Of a stretch of DNA of 64,000 nt, positions 18,990-28,977 are shown piece by piece. The DNA lies in NCBI RefSeq assembly GCF_000210075.1, contig NC_021017.1, positions 2,383,235-2,447,234 of the forward strand, in the 5' to 3' direction. The stretch's first letter is position 1. The number at the start of each line of letters is the position of its first letter. The translations under genes and the position numbers were made by a program. Below the pieces are notes generated by a model. It was given only the letters and a program-made list of their open reading frames with translations, did not search any database and was not told where the DNA came from. The stretch comes from Bacteroides xylanisolvens XB1A (lineage in GTDB: Bacteria; Bacteroidota; Bacteroidia; Bacteroidales; Bacteroidaceae).

Positions 18990-19018
18990 TATATATTTAT
19001 TTGTTTATCATTCGGTCA

Positions 19019-21469
19019 TTACAGTTCAACTGTAGCCTTTAAAGGCAATTGACTGGAAGCAGGCCCGACTAAGATCTCAAAGTCTCCTTTTTCCACTACA
19101 AAGCGGTGTTGATTCATATCGTAAAAAGAGAATGCATCCTCATCCAGCACAACAGAAACCCGCTTCTTCTCCCCTTTCTTCAAGAATACCTTTTCATATC
19201 CTTTCAGTTCTTTCAACGGACGGGGAACAGAAGACTGTATATCATGCACATACACCTGTGCCACCTCCGAAGCATCCATCTTACCTGTATTCTCTATATC
19301 AAAGCTAACGGTAACCTGATGCTCACCCGTTTTCTCTGCAGCCATATTACTATAAGCGAAAGTAGTATAGGACAAACCGTAGCCAAACGGATAGAAAGGT
19401 TCTTTTCCCGAACGGTCGTATCCACGATAACCGACAAAGACACCTTCGGAATAGTCTACACGCTTAATCTCCGCCTTTAAGTTCTCGTAATAACTACCGT
19501 GCACCGGATTATCGTCCCATTTCCGCTCGATAGAAATCGGTAGCTTTCCACTTGGAGAAATCTTACCGGTCAGGATTTCAGCAATTGCCTGGCCGCCTTC
19601 CTGTCCCGGATACCAGGCCATAAGAATCGCTTTTGCGGCATCATACCAGTTGGTGAAATCCACACCGCCACCGGCGTTCAGTACAACCACAACATTGGGA
19701 TGCATGGACGCAATCTTCTTGATAAACAGTTCCTGATAGCGAAGCAAGGCAAACGGACGGTCAAAGCCTTCGCCTTCGGTATTACTATTGAAACCTGTGC
19801 AGAACACAACATTATCCACCTTTGCCAATCCTTGACGAAGTTTCGCCTCATTAAGGCTATAAGCATTAAAACGAATGATGGCCGAAGAAATATTATCAAA
19901 GAATTCAATCCGGAAACGGTATTCCTTACCACCCTCAACCGGCAGTTCAACTTCACGGCTAGAGTAGGAATGATTTCCCCAATCTCCCGTAATATGCTTG
20001 TCATTCACAAACAGACGATAACCGTCATCACCACCGATATGAAGTTTCAACTGACCGTCAGTTTGTGGCATGTAGCAGGCTGTCCAACGGACAGAGAATC
20101 CATCTGTCGGAAAGCCGTCCAAAGGTGCCCCATATCCCCAGTCATAATCAACAGAGGATTCCGTGCGTATTACTTCAGGCTGTCCCGAAAGGGTCTTGTT
20201 TTTAAAGTATTCAGCCTTGAAGCCTTTCATCTGACGATTAGCATCAGTATAAAACTCATGGACAATATCTTCATAAATCACATCATCCGTCAATAGTAAC
20301 AGATTATTTTTCTTCAATTCTTTCAAGCCTTGAGCTACTGAGACGGTAGAAAAAGGAGTGACAAACCCACTGCCACCACCGGTAGGAATCAAATTTGCAT
20401 TAGGCCCCATCACGGCTGTCTTCCCTTTCAGCGGGAGCAAGTTTCCTTCATTCTTCAACAGGACTACACCCTCGCGCGCCAGCTCTAAAGCTGTCTGGCG
20501 GGAGAAAGGATTATCCTCTGCTATGTTGCTGTCTTTCTGTTCCTTATCCAGCATACCATAAGCAATCAGAGTTTGCAGGATGTGTTGTACTTTCAGGTTG
20601 ATGGTTTCTTCTGTCACTGTGCCCGCTTTGATAGCAGGCAACAGATTCTCCAAATTCATAAAACGTCCTTTCGGCATTTCGAGGTCAAGTCCGGCGTTAG
20701 CAGCGCCTACGGCGGAATATACGGAAGTCCAGTCAGACATCAGAATACCTTTGAAGCCCCAAAGATTGCGCAAGACATCAATATTCAGCCATTTATGTTC
20801 GGTGGCATGGACACCGTTCAACAGATTGTAGCTGTTCATTACGGCGCCGACATTGGCTTCCTGTACTGCTTTCCGGAAAGCCGGGAAATAGATTTCCTGC
20901 AAAGTACGCTCGTCTATGTCAGAGCTGGCATGGTGGCGGCTCCATTCCTGGTTGTTGCCAGCAAAGTGTTTGATTGTAGCAATGACTCCTTCCGATTGTA
21001 CTCCCAGGATATATTGTTTCGCCGTTTCACCTGTCAAGTAAGGGTCTTCACCGAAGTATTCAAAGTTACGGCCGCACAACGGAGCACGATAGATATTCAC
21101 GCCCGGACCCAACAGGATATTAACTCCTCTTGCCTTGGCATCCTGTCCCAAGCCTTGCCCTAACTTATAAAGTAATTCCCGGTTCCAAGTAGAAGCGGAA
21201 AGTATTCCGGAAGGATATAAAGTGCTCTTGGGAGCATGATTACGAATTCCCTGCGGCCCGTCAGCCAACTTGATTTCAGGTATTCCCAAACGGGGAATGG
21301 CACGCAGAGAAAAACTGGTATATCCGGAGATATACTCTATTTTCTCTTGCAAAGTCATTTTTGATACAATGTCCTTCGCACGTTGTTCGGCTTGGGGAGT
21401 GATTGTTTGTGCACAGGTTAATATGCTCCATAGCATACATAAACCTATGCCTCCTATTTTCTTTTTCAT
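19019..21469 (-). CDS. Glycoside hydrolase family 3 with inserted PA14 domain
   Basis: An 816-residue secreted enzyme. The barrel domain carries KHFAGNNQE near residue 167 and the nucleophile Asp246 in GILMSDW. A PA14 domain is inserted in the second domain at roughly residues 415-545 (GFKAEYFKN... GGDDGYRLFVND), as in KglB/BglX-like enzymes where it shapes the substrate pocket. A fibronectin-III-like domain closes the protein. Likely activity is removal of terminal beta-glucose or beta-xylose; PA14 insertion favours short oligosaccharides. It lies about 80 bp downstream of the other GH3 gene. Confidence 0.92.
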   Translation of the reverse strand: MKKKIGGIGLCMLWSILTCAQTITPQAEQRAKDIVSKMTLQEKIEYISGYTSFSLRAIPRLGIPEIKLADGPQGIRNHAPKSTLYPSGILSASTWNRELLYKLGQGLGQDAKARGVNILLGPGVNIYRAPLCGRNFEYFGEDPYLTGETAKQYILGVQSEGVIATIKHFAGNNQEWSRHHASSDIDERTLQEIYFPAFRKAVQEANVGAVMNSYNLLNGVHATEHKWLNIDVLRNLWGFKGILMSDWTSVYSAVGAANAGLDLEMPKGRFMNLENLLPAIKAGTVTEETINLKVQHILQTLIAYGMLDKEQKDSNIAEDNPFSRQTALELAREGVVLLKNEGNLLPLKGKTAVMGPNANLIPTGGGSGFVTPFSTVSVAQGLKELKKNNLLLLTDDVIYEDIVHEFYTDANRQMKGFKAEYFKNKTLSGQPEVIRTESSVDYDWGYGAPLDGFPTDGFSVRWTACYMPQTDGQLKLHIGGDDGYRLFVNDKHITGDWGNHSYSSREVELPVEGGKEYRFRIEFFDNISSAIIRFNAYSLNEAKLRQGLAKVDNVVFCTGFNSNTEGEGFDRPFALLRYQELFIKKIASMHPNVVVVLNAGGGVDFTNWYDAAKAILMAWYPGQEGGQAIAEILTGKISPSGKLPISIERKWDDNPVHGSYYENLKAEIKRVDYSEGVFVGYRGYDRSGKEPFYPFGYGLSYTTFAYSNMAAEKTGEHQVTVSFDIENTGKMDASEVAQVYVHDIQSSVPRPLKELKGYEKVFLKKGEKKRVSVVLDEDAFSFYDMNQHRFVVEKGDFEILVGPASSQLPLKATVEL

Positions 21470-21548
21470 GGTGATTCTGTGTTAATATAATATGTGTAAA
21501 AAACCAACTTAGCTATCAGCTCTTCACACACTTTTGTTCTTTACATTT

Positions 21549-23757
21549 TTAGTCTATCAGTTCTATTTTAACGGTCTGTCCTTGTACCAGAATATGATAT
21601 TCGCCGGCTTCAAGGAAGCGTTTACCATCCTCATTGACAAAACCGAAATCACGTTCCAGGTCGATGTCGAAACGGAAAGTCTTCGTTTCGCCGGCTTTGA
21701 TAAGTTGTTTCTCAAAGTGTTTCAGTTCTTTCACCGGACGGGTGATAGAGCAATAAGGATCGGAGATAAACCAATGAACAGTCTCTGCTCCGTCGCGAGA
21801 ACCGGTGTTGGTGACAGTCACTTCTGCCGACAGTTTATCGCCGCGCTTCACTTTAGTAGCAGAAGGGGTAACAGTGCCATACTTAAATTCGGTATAACTT
21901 AATCCATGCCCGAACGGATATAACGGATCGCTTGTTATATCTTTATAAAATCCCTGATGTCCGCGTCCGCTCTTGCGGCGATTATAATAAATAGGAATTT
22001 GTCCTGTGGAATAAGGGAACGTCATGGCTAGTTTACCGGAAGGGTTGATACGTCCTGATAAAATACCTGCCATTGAACGTGCACCATTTATTCCCGGTTG
22101 CCATATCTCCAATATAGCATCACAAAGAGGTTCCATGCGATTTAACTCCAAGGGACGTCCATTAGAAAGTACCAATATAACAGGTTTACCAGCCTCCTTT
22201 AGCTCTTTCACCAATTCTTCCTGAATCTGTGGCAAAGCAATCGTAGAACGGGAGGCATTCTCACCACTCCAGGTAAGCATCTCGCCCAAACAAACAATGA
22301 CTACATCAGACCAACGAGCAACGTCCAATGCGCCAGCAAAACCTGAACGGTCATTGCCCTGCGGTTTGCATCCCATTGCATAACGTAATTCGGCATCTCC
22401 TCCAAACTCGGCAGTCAACCCATCATAGAGCATTTCCACATCCGTATCTTTTCCATGTCCGCACCAGGAACCCAATAAGTCCCAACCATTTTTTGCCATT
22501 GGACCTACTACGGCAATTCTTTTTTTTGTTTGTAAGTGGTAATATCTGATTGTCATTTTTCAACAACACCATTGATTCTGCTGCCAGTTGAGCGGCCACA
22601 GCCATACTTTGCGGACGGAAAAAACGATCCTTCTCATTAGTAACCGGAGTATAAGGACGTTCGAACAAACCCAGACGGAATTTTACACGCAATACCCGAC
22701 GAACTGATTCGTCAACTTGTGCCATTGTTACCTTACCTTCCTCTACAAGCTCTTTCAGATGACGATCGTAGGCATGAGACATCATATCCATTTCAAGCCC
22801 CGCATTAAAAGCATACCGAGCAGCATCTTTCTTTGTAGCGGCTAATCCCTGATTCTTTAACTGTTCCACAGCCCCCCAGTCAGACACAATGAACCCGTCA
22901 TGTTTCCAACGTTTCTTTAATATCTCGGTCATGATATAAGGATTAGCTGACCCGGGTACTCCACTGATGTCATTGAAAGAACTCATCAAAGTGGGCGCAC
23001 CAGCTTTCACTCCCATCTCATAGGGCAGTAGATAAGTATCCCAAAGAGTTTGAGCTGAAATTTCGGTATAAACATAATCTCGCCCAGCCTCCGAAGCACC
23101 ATAACCTACATAGTGTTTCAGACAAGCAGCCATACGGTTCTCTGCTGACATATCATCTCCCTGATACCCACGCACCGAAGCAGCGGCAAACACTCCATTT
23201 GTATAAGGATCTTCACCATATCCTTCGGCTACACGTCCCCATCGAGGATCACGTGCCACGTCGATCATGGGAGAAAAAGTCCAATCAACCCCAGACATGC
23301 GGGCTTCTTGTGCAGATACCGCACATGCCTGTTCTACCAATCCCGGATTCCATGAACAGGCCTGCCCCAACGAAATAGGATATATGGTGCGAAAACCATG
23401 AATAGCATCGTAGCCAAAAATGATGGGAATGCCCAAACGAGATTCTTCCATCGCTTTTTTCTGCATACTATTACGCAACTCTGGATTTATATCAAAGTAA
23501 ATCAAAGAACCAATCTCTGACGGTACTTTTTTCACTTCTTCGCCAACATTATTCACATTGTTATTTCGTCCCAATGTATATTGGTTTAGCTGCAAAACCT
23601 TTTCCTCCAATGTCATACGCGATATTAAATCATCAATACGTTTTTCAATTGGAGCTTTGGCATCCTTATACAAAGGAATACTCTTTTTATCTTTTGACGA
23701 AAGAGAATGTGTGACTCCCAATAGGCACAATCCCAAAATCAAAACTTTTTTTCTCAT
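21549..23757 (-). pseudogene. Glycoside hydrolase family 3, interrupted by a one-base frameshift
   Basis: Two frames together make one GH3 enzyme of about 735 residues. The N-terminal part (23757-22423) has a signal peptide, KHYVGYGASEAGRDY near residue 214 and the nucleophile Asp293 in IVSDWG. The C-terminal part (from about 22525 to 21549) supplies the second domain and the fibronectin-III-like end. The join falls in an A8 run (plus-strand T8 at 22520-22527). Removing one A turns LTNKKKNC into LTNKKRIAVVGP, the normal GH3 linker. It is either a recent inactivation, a slippage-prone switch, or an assembly error. Confidence 0.85.
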
Positions 23758-23980
23758 CAATGTTTTCGTCAGTTAATTATTATTTCTAGTTTTCAGATGT
23801 ATATCAGGCAATACGTAAGCAGATACTTATTCCAGCCATTCCATGCACTTATCATTTAGCTAAGTACCAGATACTTACAATCAGTTCATTGGAGATATAT
23901 GCCCAACGAACCGGAGAACTATGACCTGCCAATACATTCATTTCCAACAATTAATGTATCTCGTAGCAATTGACTATGAC

Positions 23981-25630
23981 TTACCGAGCGGTAACTTCAA
24001 ATAATTTCAACCATCCGGCAGATGTTACATTGTTCTTCACAGCAAGGTGAATTCCAATCTCATTCTGCTTTGCCGTGTCAACAATACCAACAGCCCACAT
24101 GTATTTACCTGCCTCCACGCCTTCAACCCGGGTTGTAAACGTATATGATTTAGCCGTACCTTTCACCCAATCACAAGCTTCCGGTTCTCCATCAACAAAT
24201 ACATACTTCGGTTTATCATTCTTGATGTCCAATAAAGCAAAAGCCACTTTATATTTATTCTTCCACTGGGGAATATTCGTCGGACAATATCCCCAACCAA
24301 AATTATTCCAACGGTGCGCTATTTCAATCTGTTTACCATTAGAGATAGTTGTAGGCAAAGAAATTCTGTCCGGAAATAAACGGTAGCTTCCTTCTGTACA
24401 GAATTGTTTAACTAATTGGAAAGCTTCATTAAACCATGAATAAGTTTCTCCATTGCGAAAGTCTGAATTATAGCGTAAATCCATCATATTGACGCAGGCT
24501 GTTTTAGCCTCATCAAACTCACCCTGACGTACTTCTGCATAATTGGCATATCCATCTCCCTGAATCGAGTTTCCATGAGAATTTTTCACCCAGCCACCTT
24601 CCATTACTACAGGAACGAGATACTTCCACTTGGCTATAAAATTGCGTTCCCAAGTAGAATAATAAGTTTTCATACCAAACGCATCGTGACGTAATGAATA
24701 TCCTTTAGCTACTGCTTTTCCTATTAATCTTTCAGTATCTTTATCATAGTTATTGCCATCCCATTCTTTACTTGTACCTATCCAACGATGATAATTTACA
24801 AACACAGGAACTTTATCAAATACTTGAGAATATAAATCTGTCACCCAATCGAAAACAGCCTCACGAGTCGGCAGCTCCGGTTTTCCCAACTCACGCACCT
24901 GATAGTACCATACACTATGATACTCTCCCCATTTTCCAAATCCTGAACCACTTACAAACTGTACTTTGTCGGGATCATTAAAATCCTTAGCCAAAGCCCT
25001 GATAAATTTCTCATAATATTTCTGGAAAATAGGATCATCCGGATAGGGAGACCATACTTTTACTGAACCTGTTTGTGTTTCATATCCTTTCGCGCCAGCC
25101 TCTTTTACAAAATTCGGAGTAAAATTATAGTGCTTATCACGGCTATCCACCACAAAAGTAAAGGCCAATTTCATATTTCTTTGCTTAGCTCCCTCTATCA
25201 ACATCTTCAGTCGCTTAGCCGAAGGGGTATCACAATCGGAGTTCCATGCATATTTTCCTTCTTCAGGATTAAAATCAGCCCAGGCACCACGAAGGTATAA
25301 GGTATTTGCATAATCAGAGACCTTTACAGTGCCTTCCGATGACGGAAAATTATCATAATCCTGCCAGAATGTGGAAGATAAACCATCACCAATACCCGCA
25401 TATAATACCCATCCGGAAAGAGGATTATGCAAAATGATATTTCGATTCTGCTTTACCGTGACAATGCTGTTTCCAGGAATAGAAGTATCTTCTACCAAAC
25501 CATCATCACCATTACCACCTCCTTCTTCATCATTATCACTGCCGCAAGCGACTAATGATATAGCCATAGAAAAAATAAGCCCACAACTTATTTTTCTCAA
25601 ACTGCACATATTTTGAAAATTAATCTTCAT
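23981..25630 (-). CDS. Surface lipoprotein with GH-like barrel (DUF4832-type), copy B
   Basis: A 549-residue lipoprotein: the lipobox LVACG is followed by SDNDEEGGG, the acidic stretch that routes lipoproteins to the cell surface in Bacteroides. The body resembles clan-A glycoside hydrolase barrels (LRGAWADFNPEEGKYAW near residue 112). Conserved glutamates are GKWGEYH and VVMEGGW, which would be acid/base and nucleophile if it is an enzyme. A C-terminal beta domain follows. It is a paralogue of the next gene upstream, from which it is separated by 11 bp. The DUF4832 label is from memory and the enzymatic role is inference. Confidence 0.65.
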   Translation of the reverse strand: MKINFQNMCSLRKISCGLIFSMAISLVACGSDNDEEGGGNGDDGLVEDTSIPGNSIVTVKQNRNIILHNPLSGWVLYAGIGDGLSSTFWQDYDNFPSSEGTVKVSDYANTLYLRGAWADFNPEEGKYAWNSDCDTPSAKRLKMLIEGAKQRNMKLAFTFVVDSRDKHYNFTPNFVKEAGAKGYETQTGSVKVWSPYPDDPIFQKYYEKFIRALAKDFNDPDKVQFVSGSGFGKWGEYHSVWYYQVRELGKPELPTREAVFDWVTDLYSQVFDKVPVFVNYHRWIGTSKEWDGNNYDKDTERLIGKAVAKGYSLRHDAFGMKTYYSTWERNFIAKWKYLVPVVMEGGWVKNSHGNSIQGDGYANYAEVRQGEFDEAKTACVNMMDLRYNSDFRNGETYSWFNEAFQLVKQFCTEGSYRLFPDRISLPTTISNGKQIEIAHRWNNFGWGYCPTNIPQWKNKYKVAFALLDIKNDKPKYVFVDGEPEACDWVKGTAKSYTFTTRVEGVEAGKYMWAVGIVDTAKQNEIGIHLAVKNNVTSAGWLKLFEVTAR

Positions 25631-25641
25631 ACCTATAGCTC

Positions 25642-27204
25642 TTATTTTTTTATGCTTACTTTCGACAATTTTAACCAGCCCGAATCCAATATATCCCCTT
25701 TGGCGGCAATGTCCAGCCCTATGAGATCTTTATTACTCCGGTCAACCAGGCCCACAGCCCAAACATAAGTACCCGTTTCAACTTTGGACATATCCGGCTC
25801 AAATACATATTCAGCGGGACTTCCTTTTATCCACTTGGATAAATCTGTATTCGTATCCACAAATGTATATCGCACCTCATTCGTTTCAGAATCGAGCAAA
25901 GCGAAAGCTACTTTATATTTTTGATTCCATTGCGGAATATTAGTAGGACAGTACCCCCATCCCATATTGTTCCAGCAATGTTTAATAGTCGGAGTTGTTT
26001 TTTTAGAGACTTCTAACGGTAAAGAGATCTCACTGGGGTAGAGCCTATACCCGCCTTCCCGAAGGAATCGGCGTACTAAATCAAAAGCATCTTTAAACCA
26101 AGACTCTGTATCGCCAAAACGGAAATCCATCATATTGACATGTGCCTCTTTGCTGTCATCAAACTCACCGCGTCTTACGTCCTCGTGTGAATCCTTGCGA
26201 TATCCTCTAGGATCCTGCCAATAACTATGTGATTTGACAATCCAGCCACCTTCCATAATAATGGGGCAGATATTACGATATTTTTTTGCGAACCTACGCT
26301 CCCAACTGCCATAATAGGTTGTCATGCCAAATGCATCATGACGCAATGAATATCCTTTCTTGATTGCTTCTTCCAACATTTCTTCACTGTCAGCAGCAAA
26401 ATGTTCATCATCTACCCAATCTTTTCCCGCACCAATCCATCTATGGTAGTTAATTACTACTGGAACTTTATCAAAAGCTTGAGAATATATATCTGTCACC
26501 CAATCAAAAACTGCTTTCTTTGGAGTATCATCACCTGTTGAATAAATCATTGTATGATATTCTCCCCATTTCCCAAGTCCGAATCCATCTATAAATTCAA
26601 CTTTCGAAGGATCGTTGAAATCTTTAGCCAGGGCCTTCACAAATTTAGTATAGTACTTCTGAAAAACTGAATCGTCAGAATAAGGTGACCATTTACCTTT
26701 ATTCATAAATCCTTTTGCACCGGCATCTTTTACAAATTGAGGAGTAAATTCTGTTCTCTTATCACGACTGTCAACTACAACACGAAATGCCAAACGCATA
26801 TTCCGCTGATAAGCTCCTTCAATATATGCTCTTAAATTAGAATCTATTTTCCAACCATATACATCTTCCTGTGGATTAAAATCTGTCCAACTAGCGCGAA
26901 TATAAAGCGTATGAGCATAATCTGTCACACTAACATTGTGTCCCAGTTCAGGAATATACATATGGTCATACTGTGCCCAAAAATCCGCAGCATCCACTCC
27001 CATACTTGCATAGAGCACCCATCCTGTAAGCGGGTTATGAAGAATACGCAAAGAATCAGGCTGAATCGTAACTATGTTATTCTCCGGTAGTTCCTTATCA
27101 AATGAAACGGCTGAAATCTCGTCTCCGAAAACAGGAGATAAAAGGAACATAAACAGACAAAGAGACACAATTACTCTATAATAACTAATCTTTCTTATAA
27201 CCAT
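25642..27204 (-). CDS. Secreted GH-like barrel protein (DUF4832-type), copy A
   Basis: A 520-residue paralogue of the gene at 23981-25630. It shares HNPLTGWVLYA, DFNPQEDVYGW, LGKWGEYH, SLRHDAFGMTTYYGSWERRF and a matching C-terminal domain. Unlike its neighbour it has a plain signal peptide ending near VFGDE and no lipobox, so this copy should be periplasmic and the other surface-bound. Such a pair would let the cell process the same glycan on both sides of the outer membrane. Identity as a glycoside hydrolase is inferred from the barrel-like motifs. Confidence 0.65.
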   Translation of the reverse strand: MVIRKISYYRVIVSLCLFMFLLSPVFGDEISAVSFDKELPENNIVTIQPDSLRILHNPLTGWVLYASMGVDAADFWAQYDHMYIPELGHNVSVTDYAHTLYIRASWTDFNPQEDVYGWKIDSNLRAYIEGAYQRNMRLAFRVVVDSRDKRTEFTPQFVKDAGAKGFMNKGKWSPYSDDSVFQKYYTKFVKALAKDFNDPSKVEFIDGFGLGKWGEYHTMIYSTGDDTPKKAVFDWVTDIYSQAFDKVPVVINYHRWIGAGKDWVDDEHFAADSEEMLEEAIKKGYSLRHDAFGMTTYYGSWERRFAKKYRNICPIIMEGGWIVKSHSYWQDPRGYRKDSHEDVRRGEFDDSKEAHVNMMDFRFGDTESWFKDAFDLVRRFLREGGYRLYPSEISLPLEVSKKTTPTIKHCWNNMGWGYCPTNIPQWNQKYKVAFALLDSETNEVRYTFVDTNTDLSKWIKGSPAEYVFEPDMSKVETGTYVWAVGLVDRSNKDLIGLDIAAKGDILDSGWLKLSKVSIKK

Positions 27205-27304
27205 ACTACTAATTGTTTTTTTTAAAGAGTGCTATATCATTGTTCTCTTTATTCATATAAAAATCACGAGATTGATATAGCACTCTTAATTTTATCCTGC
27301 TTGA

Positions 27305-28945
27305 TTATCTCTTATCAAAGAAGACTGTCAGTTCTTTAATATCTAATTCTATGTAATTAACTCCTACAGGTACACTAAAGAAGGCATAGCGGTTGTGAGA
27401 TTGCCCTCCGACTACAGTCTGTTTCTGATTGTAGTCACTCTCTGCAATATCAAGGCAACCGTCATAAGATCCTCTGATGGCATCTGCTGTTGAGCCAAAG
27501 GTATAGCAACCTGCACTTTGCGGTCCGACTTTAAAGTTCAATCCACCCGGATGTGCATTTCCATCTTTGTCTTTAATGGAGTTCTTTCTGGGTAACTCCG
27601 CTCCTTTGTATATAAACAAATAAGGATTTGCCAAACTAGGTGTCATAGAATGAGCCATAGTGAATCCTGTATCACCAGTGCCATCTTTAGCCCATCCATC
27701 GTATGGTCCCCAAATAAAGACTCTTTCGATAGTGGTAGTCACCGTATTATTGTTCCATGTCCACGAAACAACCATTGGTTTAGGATCTGTTTCGGGGGAG
27801 TAAATCGTAACTTTTTTAGTATTTATGTTAATCACAATACGATAGACACCCGCAATCTTAATATTCCAATGATAACCAAGCGCAGCTACTTCCGGACTCA
27901 TTGTCGAGATATTCATTGCTGTACCATCTGTAAAATCGCCTGATTCTTCCGGAGCAATAGCCATATCTTTCTGTCCATTAAACAAGATCGGGAAATAAAT
28001 AGTACCTGGTTGCAGTTCTGCATGGAACGCATATTGATTTTCATCTTCTATCGTGCGAGTCATCTCTACATCTGCGCTAACACAAGTTCCGGCAATATAG
28101 ATTTTATCAGCTTCTATAAAATTACTAGCCAAACCTATAGTAACGGTACGTGTTTCAAAATCTACCACTACACGATACTGCCCATCTTCAGGAATCACCC
28201 AATATCCAGCATTATCTATCCCCTTAATTTTAGCTTCCATTGCTCCATCAGTTATCTGTTGTTCTGCAGCAACTGGTGAGATGGCATTAATCTTATTTTC
28301 ATCTTTCCAAACAATCGGGAAGTGAAGATTACCTGCCTTCAAGTCACAAATGGAAACATAACGCTTCGGCTGACTTTCCATTGGCAAGATTTCAAGATCT
28401 TCACCATCAACAGCTGTGCCTGACATATAAAGATGGTCTGCTACAAAAGTCTTTTCAGAATACATCTTTACTTTTATAGTAACTGTAGAAACTTCCGGTT
28501 TTACAAACTTAGGTCCTTCTACAGAACCGATAATACGGGCTTGTAACTTTACTAAATCACCAGGCTGCTGCTTCCACTTTGACACCAATAAACTCTGCAA
28601 TTCTTTATGAGTATAACTTTTAGAAAAATCATCATCAATATACTCCCTTATCATTGTGTTTGTTCCAAAACTGTTATTTTCCAGATCCATTTTATAAAGA
28701 TAGGAAATATAATAGTCAGAGCCTATTGGGTCAGCTTCCGTCCAGTTTAACGTCAATGCAACCTCATCCGGGGTATCTTCCTTGAGTTCTATTTCATAAT
28801 CAGAAGGAGTAAGAACTAAACTTGTACGATTGTCGAGCGAATTAGTAGCATCGTCATCATCATTGCATGCTACTATGAAACACGAAGCAAGTGTCAGGAA
28901 GAAGAACCGTAAAAGGTTCTTCTTAAATATATATCCGTTTTTCAT
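27305..28945 (-). CDS. SusE/SusF-like surface glycan-binding lipoprotein
   Basis: A 546-residue lipoprotein from the ATG at 28945 (MKNGYIF). The lipobox FIVACN is followed by DDDDATN, a surface-export signal. Residues 40-160 match the SusE N-terminal domain (LVLTPSDYEIELKED). Two repeated modules of about 100 residues follow (FVADHLYMSGTAVDGED and FIEADKIYIAGTCVSADVE begin them), then a C-terminal binding domain. It sits directly after susD, the usual place of surface glycan-binding proteins, and should hold the polysaccharide at the SusCD complex. Confidence 0.85.
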   Translation of the reverse strand: MKNGYIFKKNLLRFFFLTLASCFIVACNDDDDATNSLDNRTSLVLTPSDYEIELKEDTPDEVALTLNWTEADPIGSDYYISYLYKMDLENNSFGTNTMIREYIDDDFSKSYTHKELQSLLVSKWKQQPGDLVKLQARIIGSVEGPKFVKPEVSTVTIKVKMYSEKTFVADHLYMSGTAVDGEDLEILPMESQPKRYVSICDLKAGNLHFPIVWKDENKINAISPVAAEQQITDGAMEAKIKGIDNAGYWVIPEDGQYRVVVDFETRTVTIGLASNFIEADKIYIAGTCVSADVEMTRTIEDENQYAFHAELQPGTIYFPILFNGQKDMAIAPEESGDFTDGTAMNISTMSPEVAALGYHWNIKIAGVYRIVININTKKVTIYSPETDPKPMVVSWTWNNNTVTTTIERVFIWGPYDGWAKDGTGDTGFTMAHSMTPSLANPYLFIYKGAELPRKNSIKDKDGNAHPGGLNFKVGPQSAGCYTFGSTADAIRGSYDGCLDIAESDYNQKQTVVGGQSHNRYAFFSVPVGVNYIELDIKELTVFFDKR

Positions 28946-28977
28946 ATCTATATTCAATATATTAATATTATAACTAT

